A stretch of DNA of 64,000 nt, taken from assembly GCF_018812025.1 (NCBI RefSeq), contig NC_063049.1:7230781-7294780 (forward strand). The letters run 5' to 3'. Shown one piece after another: positions 27,451-39,624 of this stretch; position 1 is the stretch's first letter, and every line of letters starts with the position of its first letter. The notes under the pieces are model-generated. The model did not search any database, was not told where the DNA came from, and worked only from the letters and a program-made list of their open reading frames with translations. Source of the stretch: Megalobrama amblycephala (Eukaryota; Chordata; Actinopteri; Cypriniformes; Xenocyprididae). The position numbers and the translations under genes were made by a program.

Positions 27451-28453
27451 CAGTGGTTTTTTTCTAGGCTTGATTGTGTTTTTGGGGCACAGTTTAACAT
27501 GTTTAAATCTCATGTCTTAATGCTTTGTTTTTTTGAAAATGCTGTGTTTTTCATGTATTTTACCTTTATTCTGCAGTCCGGAAACGCCACGCCCCTTACC
27601 ATTTGTAGTTAGCGCTTCAGAGGAAATGTAAATAATAGCGCCTATATTGCTGTATCAAACTGAGCCCGAATCAGACCCAGATGAAGAGGGTCAAGCAGAA
27701 CCTCTGCAATCGCGGCTTTTAAAGGACGTTTATGAATGGTATTTCATTTCAAAGTGTTTAGATATGCTGTCATTGCTGTTTGTTAGCTTTCAAAATACAG
27801 TTTTATCCTGATTAAAGCTTTACTGTATTCGAATACATTACTGAGCAGTCGCATTTTTGTATAGCATGAACAACTGTTTGTCTATGAACATGTTTTTTTG
27901 GAGAAGTAACAGTTATGCACTAGAATTTAGCTAACTGGCTAGCGAAGCAAAAACGAGTTGCATGTCCTTGATGCAACCAAACATAGCAACAGAACTATAC
28001 GTTATACGTTTAAAAGACATGTACAAACAATAAAACGTACTTACAGTTTGAAGCCAGTAAACAGCAGCCAATAAACTGCTTCTTTCAGTAAAAGCCTTTG
28101 TGCAAATTTGTGCAGATTCTGGAAGCTGTCTTCAGCGCCACATTCAGTGTAGAAAATATCTCCGATTATAATGGGTTCTATTATCTTTTTACGCGTCGCT
28201 CGCGTCTGGTGTACACAACTCTTCCGCTTCCATTATTTTGCAGGGTTTATGATGTCACCAACCCGGGAAGAAGCTCGTTGTAGTCCAAACCGGTCATTTT
28301 GTAGGCATTAAACTGCCATAACTTTAAAAGACAATATCTTTGTTTGTATTGAACTTTCAGCACTGTAACTTTGCAGATACTGTTTATGCTCAAGCAGCAA
28401 CATTACACACTAACTAAAGTTAAAAAAGTGAAATCGCATTGAACCACCCCTTT
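27451..28453. mobile_element. dispersed TIR-type element (hAT-like), relative at 35740-36149
   Basis: It ends AACCACCCCTTTAA. Its left 300 bp matches 36149-35740 in reverse orientation, for example the GCGCTTCAGAGGAAATGTAA and CGGCTTTTAAAGGAC segments. No transposase frame is visible. The family is not named with confidence. Confidence 0.5.
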
Positions 28454-28471
28454 AACCACATTAACATTCGC

Positions 28472-30098
28472 TAAGTTTCCATCCAGTTTTGCTCTGTTTT
28501 GTTATCGACAAAGCAAATATGCGTAAAAAAATATTTGCAAAATTTGCTGTCTCAAGGCTGTTTCCATCCAGTTGGCCTTTTATCATTAAAATGGTGTTCG
28601 TGATGACATCATCCCTAAAAAATTGCATTGTCGCATACGTTTTTCTAAAAAAAATCTTCCCTTGAGCTGTTTCCATAATCATTTGCATCCCAAATGTTTG
28701 TAAAATGTACAGAGTAATGAGACAATTGAAATTTGCCAGTAGACTACTGCTTATTTTCACATATAATGTTATTAAATTTGAAATATAAAAAGACGACGGT
28801 GAAGTGGAGCAGCTCGTCTGACAGGACTTTACTGCCTTTATTTGAAGAAGCGCAGGTTTGGACACAGAGCAGCTGATTTGTCCTGTATGCAAAAATATTT
28901 AGGCTCCATAAAAAGACTGGTACAGTGAAATATTCAGTTTTTGCATATTGCAACAATCTTTAACGCCTTGAACAAAAAAAAAAAAGCCCAATAATAATAA
29001 AAAAAAAAACAGTTGCGATTTGACCCAGCCGGGAACGCATTCAAAGCATATGTTCTTGTTTCAGAGTTCAATAACATCAAACCAATCAAAAACATCAAAT
29101 CGCTGTTGTTTTTCTTGAGTACCCACTTTTCTGGGTACACAAAGCGCTTTACATGGAAGGGGGAATCTCCTCAATCACCAACAATGTGCAGCATCCACCT
29201 GGGTGATGTGACGGCAGCCATATTGCGCTAGAATGCCCACCACACACCAGCTTATTGGTGGAGAGGAGACAGAGTGATGAAGCCAGTCAGTATATGGGGA
29301 TGATTAGGAGGCCATGATGGACAGAGGCCAATGGGCAAATTGGGCCGGGATGCCAGGGTTACACCCCTACTTTTTTTCGAAGGACATCCTGGGATTTTTA
29401 ATGACCACAGAGAGTCAGGACCTCGGTTTAACGTCTCATCCGAAGCACAGTGCTTTTTGACAGTATAGTGTCCCCATCACTATACTGGGGCATTAGGACC
29501 CACACAGACCAACATATTATAACATATATTTCTGTATTAATAAATTGCACTTATTAAAATTATTTCATTTACAACTGTCATGTTTGTGATTTTTCATTTG
29601 TCATGTAGCCATGAAATGGTTTTATGACAGTAGGCTACTTTTATATATTCAGATACAGAAGTAACATTTTTGTATTTTATTTTACTCTTCTTTTTGTCAG
29701 CGTTGAAAACTCCAACAGTCTTCCTTAATTTGACAGACACCCAGCTTTTTTTCTCGAGCTGCAGAGATTTTCAAGACACTACTCATCCTTGTGATGCACC
29801 TTTGAACTACAGTGCTTTTACGGGAGCAACACCATGAATGCAGATGCTGCACGTATAGGCTAATTCTGTCATGTGACATCACATTTATTTGCGTTAAAGC
29901 CCTTTTTCTCAACAACAAGTGTTTCCAAAACAACTTTTGCGACATTTAAAGTATCGACAGAATTTGTGCACTAAAGATAAATGGAAAAAGATTGTGTCGA
30001 CAATTGAGAAATTTTATCGACAAATGGCATTTCCATCAGCTAAGCATTTTAAAGCGATAAACCTTTTTTCACAAAAAAAAATCCTTGGATGGAAACCT
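28472..30098. mobile_element. TIR-type element with ends AAGTTTCCATCCA / TGGATGGAAACC
   Basis: The inverted ends lie at 28472-28486 and about 30085-30098. The interior is non-coding and includes a nested dispersed repeat (29105-29515). Related GGATGGAAAC motifs recur at about 32334 and 32913, suggesting another, less complete copy. Confidence 0.45.
29105..29515. repeat. SINE3-like dispersed fish repeat fragment
   Basis: The segments TACCCACTTTTCTGGGTACA, CATCCTGGGATTTTTAATGACC and TCACTATACTGGGGCATTAGG match, from memory, the tail of a 5S-rRNA-derived SINE family of cyprinids (minus orientation). The 5S-like head is absent, so it is partial. Confidence 0.4.
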
Positions 30099-30109
30099 GA
30101 CTATTGACG

Positions 30110-33100
30110 ATACTGGACAAAGGAACAGAATGAAACTCAAGGCTTAAATACATGAGGAACGTAATCAAGGTGAAGGTGTGGAAACTAATTAACAGCCAGG
30201 GAAACTAACTAGGAGCTCAGGCAGACAAAAAAGGAACAGAACACAGTGAAAATGAAACCAAAGCAGACTACACGTTACAAGTGTATCAGGGTTTTTATTT
30301 TCAGTACTTACTTTGTTGGATTCATTGTAGCGGATATGATCCTAGATAAGGGATCCTTTTCAGTGTTGTACTCTCAAAAGTATTACAATCTTTCCAATAG
30401 GTTTACCACTTTTCAACTTTAGCTTGGCCTCAGGGCAGCGCAGTGTTAGGTCGACAAAATCCCTTGCTGCTTTTCCGACTGTGATATTGGGTCTTAGTCA
30501 CACTAAACTGGCCCAACAGACCATCTCCTGATTAAAGAGACCCATGTAGAAGAACCCAAAGCCCTTTAAAGTGGACAGAACTAACATGACTCTCAGACGG
30601 ATGGCTCAAACCGCCTCAGGTCAAGATGGGGACAGGTATCACGGACTGGAACAATCACATTTGCCTTTTTACCATGCTGAGTTTCAAGAATATTTCATAT
30701 TTATTTAAAAGAGCAGAGTATCTGAATAAGAGATGAAGTACAAGGAAAAGCCAGGAGATACGAAGGCGCTTTCCTCAGCAGAAGTCAGCTCGTGTAGACT
30801 GCTGTCTGACAACTTTGATTGTCCCCTGTGCCGACAGCTCGTTCCTGGGCTTCACACACATACGTTGGGATGAAAGGTGTCATACCGAAGCAGGGATTGC
30901 TTTATAATCCAGGGCACATTGACTATTCTGGTCAATAGAAAGGCAACACAAGTGGCAGCTTGGGCCGCTGTTCTCTGTGAGAATCTTGCTGGGCTTAATT
31001 TTCAAAGTGAATGCACAGGGCTTTCTTTCTCTTTTTTCCCCATCTCTCATTCGCCAGCTTGTGTCAGAAGCACATGTGAAGAGAGATGCTGGGTGTCATC
31101 CTTTTTCACAGGCCTGTGACTTAACAGACAGATTGACCTGATGGGAAGAGTGTATACACATACACACACACACGCACACGCACACATGATTTCCTTTCAT
31201 TCATGTCCTGACCTTCTCTTTTGGTTTCTGTGTTCTCTCTGTAGAAATGTACTGCTGTACAGAAAGGGTTTTTTCACATTTTAAATGATTGTAATAATGT
31301 CTCCCCCAAAGTTAATATTTGATGTATTTTGTAAATAGACATAAAACATAATTTTGCTAAATATATATGAGTTATTTTTATGAAATCCAATTGTTTGAGT
31401 GAATTTTTACCACAGCAGTGGTACACAAAATAAGGCATGGGTCATTATCTGTAAATGGTTATTCATACTCCCCATTCATACCCCATAGCTGGATTCACAC
31501 TGCACTTTCATTCTGGATATTTCCAGAGAGCCTTGTGTGTGAAGTGCTGACTAACATACTAAAGCACGTGTAAAGTACTTGATTATACTGTAGTGTGTTA
31601 TTAGATATTACAATTAAAGTTTGCAAGCACAATATACGGAAATGCTCTGGCAGTGTGACAAGTTCTGACAGTAGTCAAATAATTTTATAGCTTTAATTAG
31701 TAGTGTAGTTTTTAAAATAAACCATTAAATGTAATTTTATTAGAATATAGCAATTTGCATGTCTCAGTCATCATCAATATTGCATTTTAATGGGTTATAC
31801 TGAATAAAAAAATAACCCTACATTTTATTAGGGTTGTTGATTAATTAAAAAATAATAATAATCAATCATACAGGTTTCTGCAATTATTCACAGTAAAACA
31901 CACCAAACATTAAAATGTTTAATCATAAATATATTTCACATTGAATCTCCAAATTAATGTAGAAACAAGATATATGCATATTTATACTAAAGTAATATGA
32001 ATGAAGGCCACTTTTAACTGATCGCAATACTGATACTGACACCTCTATTTATTTATTTATTTATTTTTTGGGGATAAACTGAGTAATTATAGCCATTCAA
32101 CTTTACAGTATAATTGAAAGCCAGGACTAAAAACATTATTCACAAACCCATTATAATAAATGTCACATTTAGTTTTAGCCTTTTGCCTTTTCCATTTGCA
32201 TGAGAGCTGCTTGGTAATTTTTACCCACTCTAAAGGTGACGTATGTAAAATACATTTTCTAAAAACCCAGTTTATTGTTCATTCGCTATATATCTATTTT
32301 TATGTGCATTTTGGGATATCACATAAAAATTGTTGGATGGAAACGGCAAGATGCGCATAAAATCTAAAAAGGCGCATAAAAAACGTACAGGTATGCGCTC
32401 AAATGAGTTAGATAAACTTTTTATGCGATACGAAAACATGAGCATAAACTACGATGGACATTTTTTTACCACATAAATTCCTTGATGTGCATCAAAAAAG
32501 ACTTTGCGATGAGACGACATAACTGGACCAACCAGCGGACAGATCTCATTGCAAAGCATCTGAAATGCTGTTTTGGTCGTTCTGTAATGCCTGAGCAAGG
32601 CCTGTTGTTAAAGTGGTTCGGTATAATTCCCTCCCAGAAGCGCCTCTCATGATTGCGTTCACAAACAGCAGGCATCTGAATGCAAGATAACTTGAAAGAG
32701 TTTGTGTTTCATCTGCGTACTCTGAGGCGCAAATAATTTATATCATTATGTAGTGGCTTCTACTGCAGCAACTTCCATTTTTCTTTGTGATATTTAGCGC
32801 CAGTTTATCAGGAACTGACGTTTTTCTTCTCTACAACTCACTGGCTGGAAACAGTGCTTTATTCACAAATGTTTTATGCAATATTCCAAATTTACATAAG
32901 TTAAATACGCAACTTTGGATGGAAACATAGCTATTGACTACTGTTTATTTGCCATTCATGGGTTATCGCCTCCAAAAGTGTAAACACTGAGCCTCCTGGG
33001 TACCACCTAAATATTGAGAGCGGTCTGCCCAGATCTGTCAATCTCTTTCCAGCTCAATCTATAGAGTGAGTGTGGGGTGTGGCTACTGTAGCAGGCAGAG

Positions 33101-35353
33101 ACAGAGGGTGTTTAGCCGGTATGAGACCATGGCTGAAAAGAAATTCAGAAGTCCAAACCAAAATTTGCTGCGTTTAAACCTTCAAAGATTCAGCAGGTCA
33201 AGAACATTGTGATGCAAAGGCACTAAAATGGACGTTTCAGTACCATACAGCATCATCATGCATCTATTCAGAAAGACAAATGTACATGTACATGTTTACT
33301 TTGATGTGTCCAGTGTAAACTAAATATGTGCCCGGTACAGATGCATTGGATGGGTTTACTATAAGTGAGATGCTTGCGTTCAACACTCTAGAAGTTGTGT
33401 TCCTAATGACGCACAATACACTATGTACTTATGCACTATGTACTCATCCATGTAATGTATGAATTTTATAAGTTTATTTTGTCATTAAACATCGTAGTCT
33501 GATCACCCTCCCCCCCAGCAACGTAATTAAAGCTGCAACAGTTGAGTGGCAACATTACACACTTTTTTCCATTAATTAAGTGCATCATCCCAGTATTTTA
33601 AGTTTATTTTTTCTTTTTAGAATTTTCTGTGTGAACGCACTACTCTCACTAGTTGTACTTAAAAACGTCATAATATAGCGCATAAGTACGTGAATTGGGA
33701 CGTACCTAGCGCCTTAAATGCACTCGCACCCATTTGTTCGCCCATGGGCGTGCTGGTCTGAAAACGAGATGTGTTCAGGCGCATTGTTGGCGTGTTGCTA
33801 TTTTGAGGCAACTGAAAATAACTGCACCATTGACCAACAAAAACCTGATCTAAAGTCAATGGCGTAGTATTTTATTTGTTATTTAAAGCATGTGTTAGTA
33901 ATATGTGCCTATAGGCGGGTTCACAACGCGTGTACACTCTGCTTGTTACACACAGGGACGCACAGGACACATCTATGAGTCATCAAGAAACTAGGTACAA
34001 CCCTTTTGGACCATGTGCCTGGTGCGGCAACCATTTTTTTCCGTCGTTAAACTAGCAAAAGTGGATTCGGACACGCCCCAAGTGCACCTGCGCCATGTGC
34101 TTTAGACCATTGCTTAGATCGTTAAAATAGGCCCCCTAGAGTGTTTGTTCGCTCTAGACAGACAATAAGTTGGTTTTGGTTCATGGTTCTTGTTTTGTTC
34201 TTGGCACAAAAAAAGTGACAAAATAATGCATTGTGGTGATACCAGTTAGGGGTGCTGTTAGCAATTTTTTAGAGTTTGCACAAAACATGAAAGGTTATTC
34301 GTTTTTCATTTGTAATGTGTGATTTATTAGGCACACAAACGGAGTGATTCTAGAATTTACTCAGTTATCTATTCAAATTATAAGTATATAAATGGAAAAC
34401 TTACTGGTAAGGGGTTGAAATGATGTTGTGCTTCAGGTTTAAGCTTATAGTGTTAATTGGAATTGGGGGTAATAGTTTAGAAATCGACCATTGAAAATGC
34501 TGTATTCGTTTAACACTGAATATTGGGGAGTTGGGAATTTACAATTAAATATTAGGTGGACGTGTCATGAACTGGTATGTGGGTGTCAAGAAATCAAGAA
34601 GTCATTATGTGAATAATTTACATGCATACAGAGGCACTGCTCCACTCCAATGTGTGTGTGTGTGTGAGAGACACAGATACTGTATATGTGTGTGTCAGTG
34701 TGCGTAGGTGCGTTATAAGCTGACTTCAGGGTAGATCCCCTTCATCAGACCATGATGTCTGTGTGAAAAGCGTGAAAATGCACTTATGCATTGCATGCTT
34801 GTTCCACTTGCACTAATTCATTTTGACAAATGTCCTTTAATAATCTGCACTGAGAGATGAGAGAGAGAGGGAGGAGGAGAGCGTCTCAGACAGACAGACA
34901 GGACTAGGAAGAGAAAGAGAGTGGTGAGGAAAAATGACAGGCTGAGAGAAACAGAAGTTCTTCTCATTTGTGTTTAGCATGATGTCATGTGACCTGACAG
35001 ACACAATATCACGGCAATTAGACCAGCAGTACCTGAGACTTAGCTATCTCAGTGATTCCAGTAATAGTGTCTTTTTTACCCCTCTTCCACAGTCATTGAT
35101 GACTATAGGCACTTTCAAATATACAGCCTTTTGAGAATTAAAGACCTATTGAGAAATGCCGTTAAATCAATTCCAACTATTTTCCGGGTTGAGAAATTAT
35201 ATTACTGCAAAAATGCATATTATTGATCTTACTGTGAATAATTCATCCTCATGGATGTGTCACAATTCGCAAGAAAATATCTGTCGCTACTTCCATTACA
35301 CTGTGACTTTAAAGATCTTTTTCGATTTTGGCGCAAATGTGTGAATGGCATTT
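30110..35353. other. non-coding stretch, only repeat fragments seen
   Basis: No myosin or other exons were recognised. Visible items are a short CA run (about 31160-31187), a GGATGGAAAC-type repeat fragment at about 32300-32930, and a dispersed fish repeat at about 33640-34140 (GGCGCATTGTTGGCG...). This is either the large upstream intron of the myosin gene or intergenic DNA. Confidence 0.5.
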
Positions 35354-36359
35354 TAAAGTGATACTCCACCCAAAAATGAAAATTCTCTCATCATTTACTC
35401 ACCCTCATACCATTCCGGATGTACATGGCTTTCCTTCTTCAGATAAACACATTTATGTTTACGTTGAATGAGAACTCATGAATCTGTGTTTGATAGTTGG
35501 CCAGAAGCAATGGTTTATAGTTTAAAACATTTAAAATATTAGTTTTTTTCCTATGCACATCTATCGTTTTGCTTCATTGATCAACTGGTGTCATATGGAT
35601 TACCTTTGTGTTCGTTTCGTGTGGTTTTTATAGCATCCACTTTTGGTTTACTATTCACTAAGGGTGTGCGATATACCGGTAGACACGATTAACTGGCAGA
35701 GATTTTGGATTATCATCTCTATTGCGGTTACATACAAAATGTAATACCATTCATAAATGTCCTTTAAAAGCCGCGATTGGAGAGGTTCTGCTTTTTCCTC
35801 TTCATCTGGGTCTGATTTGGCTCAATTTGATACAGCAATATAGACGCCATTATTTACATTTCCTCTGAAGCGCTAACTACGAATGGTAAGGGGCGTGGCA
35901 TTTCCGGACGCTTCAGCGAATCATGATACACTGGGCCGGCTACCAACCTGCTAACCAATCTGAGCACATTGTGTATTTCGGAGGGAGTGGTATCTTAGAA
36001 GCAGGAAGTCAAACGAGCCGTTCATGTGACATTGGAAACAGAGGTGTAGAATAAAGGTAAAATGTATGAAAAATACAGCGTTTTCAAAAAAAACAAAGCA
36101 AAAGCACAATCAAACCTAGAAAAAAACCACTGAACCACCCCTTTAAAGCAAAAAAAATATCATTGTTGTGAAATAAAATTACTCATATTGTGTATGGTTT
36201 TTGGTCATATAGCCCACCCCTTCGATTCGCATAGATGGATTATTTTTCTATAAATCATTGTTTGTGTTCATCTGAAAAAAGAAAGTAATTTGAACAGCAT
36301 AAGGGTGAATGATGTAAATGATGAGAGAATTCTTATTTTTGGGGTGGATTATCTCTTTA
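35354..36359. mobile_element. TIR element of the TTAAAG-GATA-TCACCCA type, with nested insert
   Basis: Inverted arms of about 95 bp (35354-35450 and 36266-36359) start TTAAAGTGATACTCCACCC and end in its complement. 35740-36149 is a nested copy of the repeat also seen, inverted, at 27451. It is non-coding. It belongs to the same family as 44967, 47881 and 59327. Confidence 0.65.
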
Positions 36360-36759
36360 GCCATAAAAAGACAGTAAGCCATTGCTTATGTGAACAGCTG
36401 GTGTACATTTAGCAGAAAAGGCGATCCAACAATTTAGCAGGTTTAATGTGTAAAAGCAGCTTACTGCATCACATATTTTGTATCACGTCTTACTTCTAGA
36501 TTAGTGAACATTTTTTAACCTCTAAATAAGTTGATTCAGCATATTTATGCTGTCACAAGCTGCAAATATGTAATGAATAAAACTGTATAACAGTCAGTAT
36601 TCATAAAAAAATATTTTTAATTCAAATGATCAGGGAATGAAAAATGTAGCTGTGCAGCATGAAACAGTAGCATCAGTTTATTAATGTGTAGACAGTTTTT
36701 GATACTGATTTGAGCTGGTTTTTCCTTTTGGAGACCGAGCACCAGCTCCAGCACCAGCA

Positions 36760-37072
36760 CCCCATAATTCGAAAATAGTTATAAAAATAACTATAATGAT
36801 AACTATATTAGCATTCACACCAGTGAATGATGTCATTCTGTTTATTCTAAGCACATGCTGCAGTTTTGTTGTCTGCCACTTTAAATGCTTGAGGATTCTG
36901 ATTGGCTGTCAATGTTTTTATCAAAAAAAAATATATATTGTTTCACGGTTCCATTATCATTATAGTTGTGGTGTGGACTCTGCTGTTCTTTTATATTTAG
37001 AAAGATTTTTAGAACTATATCTTTATCGTTATCTTCATAGTCATCGTTCTTGGTGTGAACGGCCTTGACGCA
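36760..37072. repeat. MITE-like sequence with ATAACTATAA / TTATCGTTAT-type ends
   Basis: The left end TTATAAAAATAACTATAATG and the right end ATCTTTATCGTTATCTTCAT are roughly inverted, and GTTCTTGGTGTGAACGGCC at the right is a familiar end of a cyprinid MITE. Small frames inside are not coding. Confidence 0.4.
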
Positions 37073-39088
37073 GGGAGCCGGTTTCCAGTGCTGTGTCAGT
37101 GTTTTGACTACAGCAGAGGCAACATTAACCAGCAGCCTACACGTGTAATCCCATTGGCAGGAGCGTGGGATTCCTGAGCTATGGTTAGATCTGAAACAAC
37201 TCAATTAATCCTTGACAAATAGAGCAATTAAACATGATCTGCTCTGAACACAGGGAACCATGCGTGCTCATTCACACGAGACGGTCATTACGAAACAAGT
37301 GTGGCGATGGGAAGAAAAACGATAATTGTTTTCTTGACTTATTGTTTGTTTGTTTCAGTCTGTGACCCTTTCTAATCTGTCATCTGCTGTATTACTGGGG
37401 CGCAGACTACAAGAACAACAGATGTTTCATTTCCCTAGATTCCTTCAGACTTCACACACACACACACACAGCGCTGCAGCTACAGTTGCGCACCGCTCGC
37501 CGTTTCTGCGGTGGGTATTTTTCTAAAGGTGTGTGGCACATCTGTGCTGCCATTGTTTATTCATGCGCCGGAGCCTTTGAAACGTGCTAAAATGCTTCCC
37601 ACTCATTATAAAACTCCTGCCACCCATGGATTAGCACTTTGATGTCACCAATCCGGCTTCAAAGGCTCCTTCAGTACCATTAATCAGAGTTTAGTCTCTG
37701 AAGACCCAGCCAGGGAAAACATTTGGACATCTTGTGCAGAAACTTTTGAAAAGCTCAGACGGTGCTGCATATGCAACAGTGGGGTTTCATATCCCAAAGA
37801 CGTGTGTGTGCGTGTTTAAGAGGAAGCAGAAAGAGAGTGTATTACGAAAGGGAGATGATAGACAGTGACGCCTCGCTCTGATCCTGAACGCTCTCGGCAC
37901 TTGGATATTAGACTGTGCGTAGGTCACAAGGTCAACACAGCTCCCTTGAGGCTGGCTGTTAAAGGTGCACTTAAAGGAGTATTATTTATTTATTTATTTA
38001 TTTATTCTGAAACACTGATGTAGTATATTACAGTTTAAATGAAGGTCATCGTAGGTCCATAATGTGGTCACAGAAAGACAAAGACACTTGTGTTGGTTTT
38101 ACCAGATTTGAGGGCTGCAGTTTTATTAGAACGACCCGTTATAATAATGAAAGTTTATGACTGAGTCATTTGTCGTTTTATTAATATTATTTAATATTGT
38201 CAAGATGCTTTTATTCTAAGAAGCTATCCTTGTGAAAAAGTACACTTTTAAAAGTGTAATCGTTACAGAAATAAAATACTTTAAAAGTATATGCTTAAGT
38301 GTGAACTGAAGTTTTCAAACACAGAATGGTGTTATTTACAATTAAATGAAAATGTATTATTATTTAAATTTACATTAAAAGCAATTAGCTGAAATTTAGA
38401 GTGCTTTTCACCCGTTTAAGTAGGATATAAGTACGTCTTTATTTGTAATTTTAATAATTCTATTGTCTTTGAAAAATGGTTAAACTGTACTGCCAAATAA
38501 TCCGACAAGTATGTTAAACTAAAATATATTTTTTAATGTCAACTTGTATGTTATGTATTTTAAACACATGTAATGATGAAGTCGCAATTTACATTTAAAA
38601 TATATTAATTTTAAATGTAATATAAAAAACACACTACAGTTAAAATTATAATTAAGTACTTTACATGTGCTTTATGTTAGTCCACACATCAAAATAAGTA
38701 TACTTCTTTAAAACATGACAAAAGATTATTAAAACAACGATTTAAAATGTACTTTAAAGTTTTAATTTGACATTATTACAAACTGCACATTTTAAAAGTG
38801 TACTTAAGTGTGTTAAACAGTTATGAAAGTGTATTTTATTTAAGTACACTTCAGTGGGCTTTTATATATTATCTGCTTTTTAAAATATACTTTTAAGACT
38901 TGAAGTACACTACAAGTGCACATTCAATACAATTGAGTGCACTACACTGCAATCCACCACAGTAATCAGAAAAAGGAAATATAAAAAAAAAATTAAAAAA
39001 AAAAGAAAGAAAAAAAGATGAATAAGATTATGAAAACAATAAGAGTTTGATAACTGGCTAGCTGTGGTATTCTTGACACTGTGAATGA

Positions 39089-39315
39089 GGCCCTGTTTCC
39101 ACCTGGTATTCAGATGTGTTTTGGTCGATTGGATCACAAGTGGACGACGTTAAATACAGGTGTAAATGGAGTCCAAAGTGTTTTGAGCTTGTCCACTTCT
39201 GACCACTTCCATAGGTAGTCGAAAAAACACCAGGTGTAAACAGGTATGTGTCTCCCTCGTCCACTTGTGATCCGATCAACCAAAATGCATCTAAATACCA
39301 GGTGTAAACAGGGCC
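39089..39315. mobile_element. palindromic MITE with TGA target duplication
   Basis: The ends GGCCCTGTTTCCACCTGGTA and its inverted relative (TACCAGGTGTAAACAGGGCC) are flanked by TGA on both sides (39086-39088 and 39316-39318). A 3-bp duplication suggests a PIF/Harbinger-type MITE. It lies 230 bp before the first visible myosin exon. Confidence 0.7.
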
Positions 39316-39544
39316 TGAATGTCCATAAGTGTAGAGTAATCTGACATTAAGGGTCTTGATCAAGATCATAGTCTTTGTAATTCTAGTCCGGTCCTTTCTT
39401 TGGGTTGATCTCCTCCAGGGTTCAAACATGCATTCTTTGGGTTGCAAGCCCAGAGCACTACACTGTCATATTGTTTTATTCATTCATGCTTCAGAGAGGA
39501 AGGATTGACATGTCACTGATGTGTGTTTCTTCTTTGCTGAGCAG

Positions 39545-39624
39545 GTAACTTGGCCACATCCAGGGCAAGAGTGACAGCAGCATCCAGATCTCTGCCTCCA
39601 CAGCTGAACAGCGGAAGAAATAAG
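39545..39624 (+). CDS. myo3b: myo3 exon: motor loop 2 region
   Basis: Acceptor GAGCAG, donor GTCTGT; 80 nt starting in phase 1. It encodes (G)[19 protein letters not shown] and continues to NSGRNK. The basic, Ser-rich composition fits the actin-binding surface loop 2. The preceding exon, which must end in phase 1, was not found in the 13 kb between the gap and here. Confidence 0.7.

Noticed and set aside
30877..31119. 80-codon plus-strand frame as a possible exon
   Set aside because: No splice borders, motif or phase link it to the myosin gene, and the composition is ordinary.
32300..32930. Complete TIR element with GGATGGAAAC ends
   Set aside because: Both motifs are in the same orientation and no inverted partner was found; treated as repeat fragments only.
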